A stretch of 64,000 nt of DNA from Rhizobium sp. GN54 (GTDB taxonomy: Bacteria; Pseudomonadota; Alphaproteobacteria; Rhizobiales; Rhizobiaceae). Location of the stretch: positions 1 to 64,000 of the forward strand of contig NZ_JAJNCZ010000011.1 of the NCBI RefSeq assembly GCF_021026345.1, in the 5' to 3' direction. A program made the translations under genes and the position numbers. Every line of letters starts with the position of its first letter. Position 1 is the first letter of the stretch. Shown here in pieces: positions 26,571 through 35,379 of this stretch. The notes under the pieces are model-generated. The model was not told where the DNA came from. It did no database searches and was given only the letters and a program-made list of their open reading frames with translations.

Positions 26571-27577
26571 GCGCCGACAGAAGTGACAGCGGGTTCAAAC
26601 GCCTCGTCTCGATCGGCGAGTGCATGGTCGAACTCCGGCAGACCAGTAAGGGCGGCATCGTACAGTCCTTCGCCGGCGACAGCCTGAACACCGCCTATTA
26701 TGCCCGCCTCTTCTCTCCACCCGGCTGGACAGTCGACTATGTCTCGACCATCGGAACCGACCGCCTTTCGCTGGAGATGGAGCGCTTCATCGGGCAAAAC
26801 GGCATAGGCACGGCCGGCATACGGCGGCTGACGGATATGCTGCCCGGACTGTACATGATTCATCTCGACAAGGGCGAGCGCAGCTTTTCCTACTGGCGCT
26901 CGGACGCCGCGGCCCGCCGGCTTGCGGACGATGCCGCCTGGCTCGAAGAGGCTATCGGCGACGCCGACACGATCTTCTTTTCCGGTATCACGCTCGCCAT
27001 CCTGCCACCACAGGGGCGACGGAACCTGCTGCGCGTTCTGCATGAAGCACGTCTGCGGGGTTGCACCATAGCTTTCGATCCGAATATCCGCGCGTTGTTG
27101 TGGGAAAATGCGGAAATTCTACACCAATGGATTTCGCAGGCGGCGTGCGTGTCGAACCTCCTATTGCCCAGCTTCGACGACGAACAGCTCCATTTCGGTG
27201 ACCCTGACCCGCAGGCGACCATCGCCCGCTATCAAGCACTTGGTGTGGAGCGGGTCGTCGTCAAGAATGGCGAGAGGGGCATCGAAATGAGTGACCACGG
27301 AGTAATCTGCCGGGTCGAGGCGATGCCGGTTGTCGAGGTCGTCGATTCCACCAGTGCGGGAGACAGCTTCAACGGTGCGTTTCTAGCACGCTTCACCGCG
27401 GTTGGTAGCTCGGTTGAGGCGGCGCAACACGCCGTCCATGTCGCCTCCATCGTCATCGGGCATCACGGCGCGCTTGTCGAGCCAGCAGCATTATCGATGC
27501 TCCCGGGCTTCAACCCAGCAACTTGGAGCCGGCCTCATCGAGTCGATGATAGGGCGATTAGAACCACCCAAGCATGA
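26567..27577 (+). CDS. PfkB-family sugar kinase, 2-keto-3-deoxygluconate kinase-like
   Basis: This 336-residue ribokinase-family protein has GECMVELRQ at the start and VVDSTSAGDSFNGAFLARF with the catalytic Asp at the end. SYWRSDAAARRL is typical of KDG kinases. It phosphorylates a sugar acid or similar polyol in the cytoplasm using ATP. Translation is coupled to the PuuE-like gene by an ATGA overlap. A sugar-acid kinase inside a run of C-N hydrolases is unusual and suggests that the released skeleton is a sugar acid or glycerate-like compound. Confidence 0.85.
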   Translation: MSADRSDSGFKRLVSIGECMVELRQTSKGGIVQSFAGDSLNTAYYARLFSPPGWTVDYVSTIGTDRLSLEMERFIGQNGIGTAGIRRLTDMLPGLYMIHLDKGERSFSYWRSDAAARRLADDAAWLEEAIGDADTIFFSGITLAILPPQGRRNLLRVLHEARLRGCTIAFDPNIRALLWENAEILHQWISQAACVSNLLLPSFDDEQLHFGDPDPQATIARYQALGVERVVVKNGERGIEMSDHGVICRVEAMPVVEVVDSTSAGDSFNGAFLARFTAVGSSVEAAQHAVHVASIVIGHHGALVEPAALSMLPGFNPATWSRPHRVDDRAIRTTQA

Positions 27578-27613
27578 GAACTTTGCCTTGGAGAAGAGCC
27601 GATAATAGTTTAA

Positions 27614-27644
27614 TTGATTCTTTATAAGGTCCATTGTTCTTTAT
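27614..27644 (+). promoter_or_regulatory. Candidate regulatory direct repeat before the peptide-type ABC genes
   Basis: TTGATTCTTTAT (27614-27625) is echoed as TTGTTCTTTAT (27634-27644), a 20-base spacing close to two helical turns. GGTCC (27628-27632) and GGACC further on could pair. The AT-rich stretch in the 108-base gap before the Tat-signal binding protein may hold a secondary promoter or operator. Confidence 0.3.
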
Positions 27645-27685
27645 GCGGACCGCATGAAACGCAAACGATGCGCGACGAGGAGGAC

Positions 27686-29335
27686 ATGATGAGATCAGAC
27701 GAACACGAGGAACAGATTCGACGCAGCAGCAACGAACTGCAAAATCACGCCATCGATGAACTTAGGAGCGGCCGCCTTGGCCGCCGAAACTTCCTTCGGG
27801 TGGCGACCACGCTCGGCATATCCGTGTCGGCGGCGCATTTTCTTGCGGGCATCCCGGAGCCGGCGCGAGCGCAAACTGCCGGCGGCGGCGGCATTCTTCG
27901 TCTGGGCGGCGGCGTACCCGGCCAGCAGCTCGATCCGATCCTCATCCAGGACGGCGCCGGCACGATGGCCGTTACCCAGGTGGGCGAATATCTTTGCTGG
28001 TCGGAACCCGAGACGCTGCGTCCCATGCTTGCCGAAAGCTGGACACCGAACAATGAAGGCACAGTTTGGACCTTTAAGATCCGTCAGGGCGTCAAGTTCA
28101 ACGATGGCAGGCAGTTGACCGCCCGCGACGTGGCGTGGACCTTCAACCGCCTCGCCAATCCGGAATTCCCGTCGAGCGCATCGGGAATGTTCGCCAATAC
28201 GCTTCTGCCTGGCTCCGTTTCCGCTCCGGATAACAGCACCGTCGTGTTCGAGCTGGAAAAGCCGGTAGGTTCCTTCCCCTGGCTCGTCTCGAACGACAAC
28301 TACAATTCGGTTATTCTGCCGGAGAACTATGATGGCGTCTGGGCCAAGGACTGGGTGGGCACCGGTCCGTGGCGCATACAGGAATATATCCCGGGCGTGC
28401 GCGCGACCTTTGCGCCGAACAAGGACCACTGGCGCGGCGCGCCTCTGGCCGACGGCGCGGAACTTTCCATGTTCGAAGATGAAACGGCGCTTCTTCTGGC
28501 GTTCCAGAATCAGTCCATAGACATGACCGGGCCTGTCGGCTTGAGCAATGCGCGGGCAATTCTCGCCAACCCGGCCGCCTATAAGATTGACGTGCGCCAA
28601 ACGTCCGTCCATGATCCAATCCATCTCCGCATGGATATGGAGCCTTTCAAGGACAAGCGCGTTCGACAGGCAATTGCCCACTGCCTGGACCGCGAGGCGT
28701 TGGTGAAAAGCCTGCTGATGGGCTATGGTTCCGTCGGCAACGACGCGCCGATCGCGCCGGTCCACGCGGCCTACACGAGCGATGTTCCGCAGCGTTCATA
28801 CGATCTGGACAAGGCCCGCAAATTGCTTGCCGAGGCGGGACATGAAAACGGCTTCCAATTCAAACTGACGGTCTTGAACTACCAGATCCTGCCGCAGATG
28901 GCCCAGTTGCTGCAAAGCGCGCTGAAGCAGGTCAACGTTCAGGCCGACCTCGAACTGCTGGATAGCGCCGCTTATCGCGGCAACCTGCGTTACGGCAGCT
29001 CGCCGATGCTCGATTCGATCTCCGGCATCAACAATTATGGCCACCGCGGCGTGCCGAACCTGTTCTTCAACATCCAGCTGAAGTCCGGCGCAAACATCAA
29101 CTCGGCCCGTTTCGCCAACGCGGAGTTCGACACGCTGGCGGATCAATTCGCCGCCGAAGTCGATCTCCAGTCGCAGCGTGCGATCGCCAACAAGATCCAC
29201 AATCTTCTGCTGGACGAGACGCCGATGATCTACCCGGCATTCAAGAACCAGGTTTCCTTGAGCCAGAACTCCATCGAGGGGCTCGAGCGTCAGGCTTCCT
29301 ATCCCGTGCTGCACAAGGCGGTGCGCACGGCCTAA
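27686..29335 (+). CDS. Tat-exported dipeptide/oligopeptide-type solute-binding protein (SBP family 5)
   Basis: This family 5 binding protein has about 549 residues. A hydrophilic start is followed by a twin-arginine signal (LGRRNFLRVATTLGISVSAAHFL, about residues 30-52) and cleavage near ARAQT. The mature part has ILRLGGGVPGQQLDP, ESWTPNNEGTVWTFKIRQGVKFNDGRQLTARDVAWTF and the family hinge VRQAIAHCLDRE. The start is ATG 27686 or 27689 after GAGGAGG. Family 5 proteins bind peptides but also opines, nickel, sugars and aromatic amides. It pairs with the permeases and fused ATPase downstream. Confidence 0.9.
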   Translation: MMRSDEHEEQIRRSSNELQNHAIDELRSGRLGRRNFLRVATTLGISVSAAHFLAGIPEPARAQTAGGGGILRLGGGVPGQQLDPILIQDGAGTMAVTQVGEYLCWSEPETLRPMLAESWTPNNEGTVWTFKIRQGVKFNDGRQLTARDVAWTFNRLANPEFPSSASGMFANTLLPGSVSAPDNSTVVFELEKPVGSFPWLVSNDNYNSVILPENYDGVWAKDWVGTGPWRIQEYIPGVRATFAPNKDHWRGAPLADGAELSMFEDETALLLAFQNQSIDMTGPVGLSNARAILANPAAYKIDVRQTSVHDPIHLRMDMEPFKDKRVRQAIAHCLDREALVKSLLMGYGSVGNDAPIAPVHAAYTSDVPQRSYDLDKARKLLAEAGHENGFQFKLTVLNYQILPQMAQLLQSALKQVNVQADLELLDSAAYRGNLRYGSSPMLDSISGINNYGHRGVPNLFFNIQLKSGANINSARFANAEFDTLADQFAAEVDLQSQRAIANKIHNLLLDETPMIYPAFKNQVSLSQNSIEGLERQASYPVLHKAVRTA

Positions 29336-29462
29336 CGGCCGGGCTTTGCTCGCCTGCCATGTGTCCTCGCGGGCGCATGCTCCCAAACGCGGACCGGGGC
29401 GGTCGTCAGTCGCAGGACGACGCCGCTTCGCTCCCACTATCCAATGATTCGAGGCTTGTCGC

Positions 29463-30413
29463 ATGGGAACGTTTTTCCTTCGCAGGATCGGCTCGGGGCT
29501 ACTGACTTTGCTGCTCCTGTCGGTCATTGCTTTCGTCGGCGCAGAGATACTTCCCGGCAATCCCGCACGCGCCATTCTCGGCAACGATGCGAGCGAAGAG
29601 GCCGTGGCGGTCCTGACCACGCAGCTTGGCCTCGACAGACCGGCCCCGCTTCGCTACGTCGAGTGGGTCGGCAATGCGCTGACAGGCGATCTGGGCACCT
29701 CCTACGCGCAGAGAATGCCTGTGACGATGATGCTCGGTTCCGCCGGGGGACGATCGGCGTCTCTGGGGATCGTCACGCTTTTCATGATTGTGCCGCTGTC
29801 GATCGGGGCCGGCCTCTGGTCGGCGCGGCGCATCGGCGGCGTGTTCGACCACATAGTGACTTACGGCGGCATGGCGCTGATGGTCGTTCCCAGTTTTGTC
29901 GTGGCCATCGTTCTCATTCTTGTTCTGGGCGTGGTCTTCCCTGTTTTTCCGATTACCGCCATGCCCCCGCCGGGTAGCACATTCGCAACCCAGCTCTATT
30001 ATCTTCTGCTGCCGGCCATCGTGCTGTCGACCACGCTTTTCGGCTATCTCGCACGCGTCATTCGCGCCAACGCGCTTGATGTGTACCAGAGCGACTACGT
30101 CCGCACGGCGACCCTTAAGGGCATCACGCCCAGTCAGGTGACGCTCCGCCATGTGCTCAAGAACGCGATGGCCCCCTCAATGATCGTGATCGCGACGCAG
30201 GTCGGCTATTTGCTCGGCGGCTTGGTGATCGTGGAGAAAATCTTCAACTATCCGGGACTTGGTGTGATGATGCTTCGGGCGGCGGAATATAACGACATGC
30301 CCGTGTTGGAAGCAGGCGTGCTTCTGATCGGTCTCGTCTATATCGTCGTCACCCTGCTGGCCGATTTTCTTCAGCGGCTCATGGATCCGCGTCTTGGAAA
30401 GGCGGTGGCATGA
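29463..30413 (+). CDS. DppB/OppB-type ABC importer permease
   Basis: This 316-residue inner-membrane permease has an N-terminal helix (RIGSGLLTLLLLSVIAFVGAEILPG), the DppB-type periplasmic loop after it, five further membrane segments, and the coupling loop SDYVRTATLKGITPSQVTLRHVLKNA. It is the first permease subunit of the importer. The 127-base gap after the binding protein contains no clear terminator. The stop overlaps the second permease start (ATGA). Confidence 0.92.
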   Translation: MGTFFLRRIGSGLLTLLLLSVIAFVGAEILPGNPARAILGNDASEEAVAVLTTQLGLDRPAPLRYVEWVGNALTGDLGTSYAQRMPVTMMLGSAGGRSASLGIVTLFMIVPLSIGAGLWSARRIGGVFDHIVTYGGMALMVVPSFVVAIVLILVLGVVFPVFPITAMPPPGSTFATQLYYLLLPAIVLSTTLFGYLARVIRANALDVYQSDYVRTATLKGITPSQVTLRHVLKNAMAPSMIVIATQVGYLLGGLVIVEKIFNYPGLGVMMLRAAEYNDMPVLEAGVLLIGLVYIVVTLLADFLQRLMDPRLGKAVA

Positions 30414-31279
30414 TGAGCCGGATCCTGTCCGATTCGAAAAAGAACCGCGCCAACCTAGGCCTTTATCGCCCCTCATTCGCACTGATCGTCGCTGCCATTG
30501 TTTTCATGTTCTGGGTTCTTGCGGCCATCACCGCTCGCGCGTTCGTGCCGCACGATCCGTTCAATGTCCGTTTGGACGCAATGCTGTTGCCTCCGAGCGC
30601 CGAATACCTCTTCGGAACCGACGATATGGGAAGAGACGTGTTCTCCCGCGTGCTTGTCGGTTCGCGCGACATTCTCACCGTATCTTTCTTCGCAGCGATC
30701 ATCGGCACCGCCTCGGGGACGCTGCTCGGACTGATGATGGGCTATTTGCGAGGGGTGTTCGACGAAGTCCTATCGCGTATCGGCGAAGCCGTCATTTCGT
30801 TGCCGGGCGTGATCATGGCGCTGCTGCTGATTGCCGCGCTCGGCCGGTCGAACGTCGCGCTGATCGGCGTGATCGCGTTCGAGTTCATGTGGGTCGTCGC
30901 GCGCACTATTCGCGCCGCGGTCCTGCTGCAAGCCGAAAAAGATTTCATCCTGGCAGCGCGTGCGCGCGGTGATAGCGCCGCCTATGTAATGCTGAGAGAG
31001 CTTCTGCCCAACGTGTTTTCCGTCGTGGTCGTGGAATTCACGGTGCGCATGACGTTTGCCGTATTTTCGGTCGCCAATCTCTCCTTCCTCGGTTTCGGCG
31101 TGCAGCCGCCTTCTCCGGATTGGGGGCTGCTGGTGGCCCAGGCCTACGGCCTGCTGGTGGCCGGCTATTGGTGGGTGTCGCTGTTTCCGACGCTCGCCAT
31201 CGCCAGCCTGGTGATCTCGATCTACGTGATCGCCAACGAAATCAATCGCTGGCTTTCCGGCGGGGAGCTTCCCGCCTGA
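30410..31279 (+). CDS. DppC/OppC-type ABC importer permease
   Basis: This 289-residue second permease has the typical DppC N-terminal motif (FVPHDPFNVRLDAMLLPPSAEYLFGTDDMGRDVFSRVLVGSRDI), six membrane segments, and the coupling loop DFILAARARGDSAAYVMLRELLPN. It forms the membrane channel with the 29463-30413 protein. The start is ATG 30410 or 30413, overlapping the previous stop. Confidence 0.93.
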   Translation: MMSRILSDSKKNRANLGLYRPSFALIVAAIVFMFWVLAAITARAFVPHDPFNVRLDAMLLPPSAEYLFGTDDMGRDVFSRVLVGSRDILTVSFFAAIIGTASGTLLGLMMGYLRGVFDEVLSRIGEAVISLPGVIMALLLIAALGRSNVALIGVIAFEFMWVVARTIRAAVLLQAEKDFILAARARGDSAAYVMLRELLPNVFSVVVVEFTVRMTFAVFSVANLSFLGFGVQPPSPDWGLLVAQAYGLLVAGYWWVSLFPTLAIASLVISIYVIANEINRWLSGGELPA

Positions 31280-31329
31280 CGGGAACGCTTGCGACACCTC
31301 ACCCTCAAATCCAACCCACAGGTATATAA

Positions 31330-32133
31330 ATGGCTCGTGAAATCATTGAAGGCCGCCCCCTTGTCGAATTCCCAATCGTGGATGCAGCCGATTATCTGGC
31401 GGGCGCCAACGCGCGGGTGTTTACCCAGGACGACGTCGACGGGGCGTTCAGCGCTTATGTCGAGGCTCCCCAGGACATCTCGTTCAATTTTCCCGAAGGC
31501 CGCACGTTCGAGCTCTTTGTGCTGAGCGGCGCGGTGACGGCGAACGGCGCCGAAGTTGGCAGCAATATCTTCGTTTATATGCCTCCGAAGTCGCCGCGCC
31601 GGGCGATCACCCTCCACGCCGGCTCAGCCGTCTTCTTTGCCACCGGCGAAAAGGACACCGGCTCGGGCGAGTTCGCCATCATCGATCCCGATACGATCCC
31701 CTGGCAGGTTCGTACGAGCGAGTGCGCCCTCACGGCGACGGGCACCAGCGTGAACATCGTCAAGCATCTGAGAAGCGAGCCGGACAGCCGAAACAATTTC
31801 GGCATCGATGTCATGTGGCCGGGCAGCAATTTTGAATGCACCGAGTGGCATGACGTGGCCGACGAGATCTTCCGTCTGCGCGGCGATCTGCTGCTGCTCG
31901 ATCCGATTACAGGCCACCCGGTCGAAGCCAAACCCGGCTCCTACGCATGGCGTCCGTTGGATTCGCGCCATCTCCCGAAATATAGCCATACCGGCTCGGT
32001 GCAGATTTTCCGCAACCGCGAATGGCCGGTCGGCAAGGTGACGATGGGCTATACCGAAGCCCCCGATTGGAGCCGTCATCTCGCCGCCTACAAGGCGAAA
32101 TTCAAAACCATCGATCCCATCCCGGGACTGTGA
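31330..32133 (+). CDS. Cupin-fold protein, possibly bicupin
   Basis: This 267-residue protein has two beta-sandwich-like halves. The first has ELFVLSGAVTANGAEVGSNIFVYMPPKSPRRAI; the second has EIFRLRGDLLLLDPITGHPVEAKPGSYAWRPLDSRHLPKYS. The classic HxH metal pair is not evident in the first half, while the second keeps one His in SRHLPKYSH. It has no signal peptide. It lies between the permease and ATPase genes, so it is co-transcribed. It could be an isomerase, lyase or ligand sensor acting on the imported compound. The function is not recognisable. Confidence 0.7.
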   Translation: MAREIIEGRPLVEFPIVDAADYLAGANARVFTQDDVDGAFSAYVEAPQDISFNFPEGRTFELFVLSGAVTANGAEVGSNIFVYMPPKSPRRAITLHAGSAVFFATGEKDTGSGEFAIIDPDTIPWQVRTSECALTATGTSVNIVKHLRSEPDSRNNFGIDVMWPGSNFECTEWHDVADEIFRLRGDLLLLDPITGHPVEAKPGSYAWRPLDSRHLPKYSHTGSVQIFRNREWPVGKVTMGYTEAPDWSRHLAAYKAKFKTIDPIPGL

Positions 32134-32156
32134 GCCCTTGGGCGAAGGAGGGCTGC

Positions 32157-33791
32157 ATGACAGACCCGGTCTTGGACATTGTCGATGTGGGTATAACCTA
32201 TCGTTCCGCGCGTGGAACGGTGGACGCGGTGCGTAGCGCGACGCTGCAGATCGCCCCGGGAGAAGCGGTCGGGATCATAGGCGAGTCCGGATCGGGAAAA
32301 TCCACGCTGGCCTATTCCGTGACGGGCTGGACGCCGCAAGCGGACGTTCGCGGGCGGATTCGGCTCGCGGGCTGCGACATAGTCAATGCGAGCGAGCCGG
32401 ATCTGCGGCGCCTGCGAGGCGGCACCGTCTCGATGGTGCCGCAGGATCCCAAGAAGGCACTCAATCCGAGCATGCGCATCGGACCGCAGGTGGTGGAGCA
32501 GCTGCGCGCACATGATCAGGAGCTTTCAGAGGCTGAGGCGCGCAAGCGTGTGATCGACTTGTTCGAGCAGGTCAATCTTCCAAGGCCGGCGGACCTATTC
32601 GACCGCTATACGCACGAGATTTCAGGCGGCCAGCAGCAGCGCGTGCTGATCGCCGCGGCCATTTCCTGCAGACCGAAGCTCATCATCATGGACGAGCCGA
32701 CGACCGGCCTTGACGTGACGACGTCGATCCAGATCATAAAGCTCGTGCGCGAGTTACGCCAGAGCTATGGCTGCGCGCTTCTGTTCATCAGCCATGATCT
32801 TTCCGTGGTGGCGCGCGTGTCCGACCGCGTCGTCGTTATGCGGCATGGCGAGATTGTCGAAACGGGCACGACCGCGGAGGTTTTCAGCCGCCCGAGCCAT
32901 GCCTATACGCGCCAATTGATTGCCTCGATCCCCAGGGAGGTCGCTGAGAGCGGCCCGCGCTGCGAAGCTCCCGTGGTGCTCGCAGCCGAGAACATCGTCA
33001 AGCAATATGGTGGCGGCATTCTCGGCCAAGCAAGGACCCTGACCGCCGTGGATCGTGTCGGCTTCCGGTTGGCGCAGGGCGAGACCCTCTCCGTCGTCGG
33101 CGAAAGCGGTTCCGGGAAGACCACCCTTGCCCGGATCGTGACAGGGCTGATCGACGCCAACGAGGGCAAGATTTCTCTCGGCAATTTGTCTCTGCCGATG
33201 GATCCGCGCCGGCGCTCCCGCGCCGACCGGCAGGCTGTGCAGCTGATTTTCCAGAACCCGGACGCCTCGCTCAATCCGCGCCAGACGATCGCGCAGATTC
33301 TTAAGCGACCCATGCAGCTTTACCGAAGTTGCCCCTCTGATGGCATGGACGCCCGCGTCGCAGAATTGCTGGAGGCGGTGCAGCTGCCGGCTGATTACGC
33401 CAGGCGGTTCCCAAGCCAGCTGTCGGGCGGCGAGAAGCAGCGCATTGCGATCGCCCGCGCTTTCGCCGCCAAGCCGCGCGTCATCGTCTGCGACGAACCG
33501 ACCTCGGCGCTCGACCTGTCTGTTCAGACGGCCGTGCTCGATCTTCTGCTGCGCCTGCAGCGGGAGGAAAACGTCTCTTACCTCTTCATCACGCACGATC
33601 TCAACGTGGTGCGGGCTCTCGGCGGCCATCTGATCGTCATGAAGAATGGAAGCTGCCTTGAAGCCGGCCCGGTGTCAGACGTCTTCCGTGCGCCCCAGCA
33701 CGATTATACACGCCAGCTTCTGTCGGCAGCGCCGGTGCTCGGCGACATCATCGAACAAATGGCACAAGCGCTACAAGCCCAGCGCCATTGA
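32157..33791 (+). CDS. Fused DppD-DppF-type ABC importer ATPase
   Basis: This 544-residue protein contains two ABC ATPase domains. Domain 1 (about 1-265) has GESGSGKST, ISGGQQQR and IIMDEPTTGLD. Domain 2 (about 275-540) has GESGSGKTT, LSGGEKQR and [12 protein letters not shown]. Both have their switch His (ISHDLS, ITHDLN). This single-chain form of DppD plus DppF completes the importer begun at 27686. The ATG at 32157 follows AGGAGGG by about 6 bases. An upstream in-frame codon lies inside the cupin gene and is rejected. Confidence 0.92.
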   Translation: MTDPVLDIVDVGITYRSARGTVDAVRSATLQIAPGEAVGIIGESGSGKSTLAYSVTGWTPQADVRGRIRLAGCDIVNASEPDLRRLRGGTVSMVPQDPKKALNPSMRIGPQVVEQLRAHDQELSEAEARKRVIDLFEQVNLPRPADLFDRYTHEISGGQQQRVLIAAAISCRPKLIIMDEPTTGLDVTTSIQIIKLVRELRQSYGCALLFISHDLSVVARVSDRVVVMRHGEIVETGTTAEVFSRPSHAYTRQLIASIPREVAESGPRCEAPVVLAAENIVKQYGGGILGQARTLTAVDRVGFRLAQGETLSVVGESGSGKTTLARIVTGLIDANEGKISLGNLSLPMDPRRRSRADRQAVQLIFQNPDASLNPRQTIAQILKRPMQLYRSCPSDGMDARVAELLEAVQLPADYARRFPSQLSGGEKQRIAIARAFAAKPRVIVCDEPTSALDLSVQTAVLDLLLRLQREENVSYLFITHDLNVVRALGGHLIVMKNGSCLEAGPVSDVFRAPQHDYTRQLLSAAPVLGDIIEQMAQALQAQRH

Positions 33792-33815
33792 AATCAAATT
33801 GTCCAAGGAACCATC

Positions 33816-34934
33816 ATGACCACCCCTGTCGCTCCCCCATCTTTCAGCAGCTTTGCAACTACCCCTCAGCCTCTCGAGCTGAACGTGTTCGTCGACCATG
33901 AAAAAAACGGACGCAGCGGCCATCTGGGGCACGCCGCGTTCCAGCGCCAAGACGGGGAGATCTTCGCTTTCTATCCGAGCTGCAGCTCCGACGATCCGGG
34001 CCGCCACGGCACGTCCGGTCATTCAGCCGCCGGCTGGATGGAATATAAACGCTCCTCCGACGGCGGCCAAAGCTGGAGTGAGCCGGAGCCCCTCGCCTAT
34101 TCACAGCAAAACTACCTGGACAAATCAGGCTCCGCGATTTTCACCGAGAAGGGGATCGTCACCGACAATGGCACGATCGTCTTGTTCCATCTGATCAGCG
34201 ATATCTCGGTCGATGCCCTTTGGGAGCCGTATCTGGTTCCGACCTCCACCCGCAGCACCGATGACGGGCTGACCTGGAGCGATCCGGTCGAGATCGGCGC
34301 CGAGAAAGGACGCGTCTATGGTGCGTGCTACCTAGACGGCGTGATCTATGCCTTGAAATTCCGCAACGACGCCGTGGTCGACTTCTGCGGCACGACGGAT
34401 GAACACATTTATACGCTCTACGCCAGCCATGACGATGGCGCCACATTCACGGAAGTCAGCGACTTGCCGTTCAACACGCTGGGCCGCGGCTACGGCACGC
34501 TGTGCGCGCTCAACGACGGTCGTCTCATCGCCTATGTCTATCACAAGCGTGACGAGGAATACCTCGATTACTGCATTTCCAGCGACAAGGGCCTGAGCTG
34601 GAGCGCGCCGCAGAAAAGCCGTTTCGCCAAACGGATCAGGAATCCACAGATGATCGCCTTCAAGGGCGGTTATTTCCTGCACGGCCGCAGCGGATCTTAC
34701 GGTCCCGTCGAAGGCAAGGGGCATTTCGTCCTGTACTACTCCACGGATGGCGTGAACTGGGACGAAGGCCGCTATCTCGCGATGCGGACCCATGGGCAAG
34801 GCGCTTACTCGAACAGCATTGTCGTGACCGTCCCAGGCACCGGCGCCCAGCGCCTTCGCATACAAGCGTCTCACGCCTATTCGAACGATTCGACGAATAT
34901 TTGCGAATGGTTTGTCGAGCTGGTTGACCAGTGA
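33816..34934 (+). CDS. Asp-box (BNR) beta-propeller protein, sialidase-superfamily-like
   Basis: This 372-residue protein carries five Asp-box repeats (SxDxGxxW type) at about residues 80-87, 147-154, 204-211, 255-262 and 309-315, which predicts a six-bladed propeller as in sialidases. A candidate substrate Arg is in FLHGRSGS. The N-terminal F/YRIP motif of true sialidases is not seen and there is no signal peptide. It may be a cytoplasmic glycoside hydrolase or lyase acting after import. It is the last gene of the plus-strand cluster, 24 bases after the ATPase. Confidence 0.75.
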   Translation: MTTPVAPPSFSSFATTPQPLELNVFVDHEKNGRSGHLGHAAFQRQDGEIFAFYPSCSSDDPGRHGTSGHSAAGWMEYKRSSDGGQSWSEPEPLAYSQQNYLDKSGSAIFTEKGIVTDNGTIVLFHLISDISVDALWEPYLVPTSTRSTDDGLTWSDPVEIGAEKGRVYGACYLDGVIYALKFRNDAVVDFCGTTDEHIYTLYASHDDGATFTEVSDLPFNTLGRGYGTLCALNDGRLIAYVYHKRDEEYLDYCISSDKGLSWSAPQKSRFAKRIRNPQMIAFKGGYFLHGRSGSYGPVEGKGHFVLYYSTDGVNWDEGRYLAMRTHGQGAYSNSIVVTVPGTGAQRLRIQASHAYSNDSTNICEWFVELVDQ

Positions 34935-35379
34935 CGCTCGATTTATCGGCCTGTGGCTTAAACGATCACACGGCCGGAAGACGGCTACTTTGGTTATGGG
35001 ACGGGCACACCGAGATCAAGCGTGACGGCCGTGGCCGTCACGCTTGATCTGGAATATGTCGGCATAGGCTGCCGGTGACCCTGCCGCAGATCACGGCGAA
35101 GAGCGGCAGGCGCGGCGAATGCAGCGAAGGAGCTTAAGCGACCGAATGAACGACAGTCTCTGTAAGCGTGCCATCAGCCGTATCGCAAAGAGTGCTCTGT
35201 TCGGCAACCGAGGAAATCAATGCTCATTGATCGGTCGACATGTCTGCGGGGTGCTCGGATACATGCTCTCGTCAGCGTCCGCCCGGCAGCGCGCTCTGGC
35301 CTCTAAGGACGGGGGTTCTCCTCGTGGTTGTCACGCGGATTGCCTAAGAAGACAGAATTAAGCCAATCCGCGGGGCAAT
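34935..35379. other. 445-base intergenic region between convergent gene clusters
   Basis: This lies between the BNR gene (plus) and the ThDP enzyme (minus). The main content is the 38-base perfect palindrome at 35013-35050. An 80-codon open frame at 35119-35361 has no recognisable family, a weak start context and composition unlike its neighbours, so I do not call it a gene. The region may be degraded DNA from a lost gene. Confidence 0.5.
35013..35050. repeat. 38-base perfect palindrome (18-bp arms, GT spacer)
   Basis: The arm AGATCAAGCGTGACGGCC (35013-35030) is repeated exactly inverted at 35033-35050. As RNA it would form a very stable hairpin 79 bases after the BNR stop, but no T-run follows on either strand. 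It could serve as a bidirectional terminator or RNA-end stabiliser between convergent operons, or as a recombinase/protein site. No other copy was noticed in the window. Confidence 0.7.

Noticed and set aside
33816-34934. Plain sialidase call
   Set aside because: Asp boxes fit the superfamily, but the missing F/YRIP motif and signal peptide make a true exported sialidase unlikely.
35119-35361. 80-codon frame in the 35.1 kb gap
   Set aside because: No family, weak start, unusual composition; probably decayed DNA.
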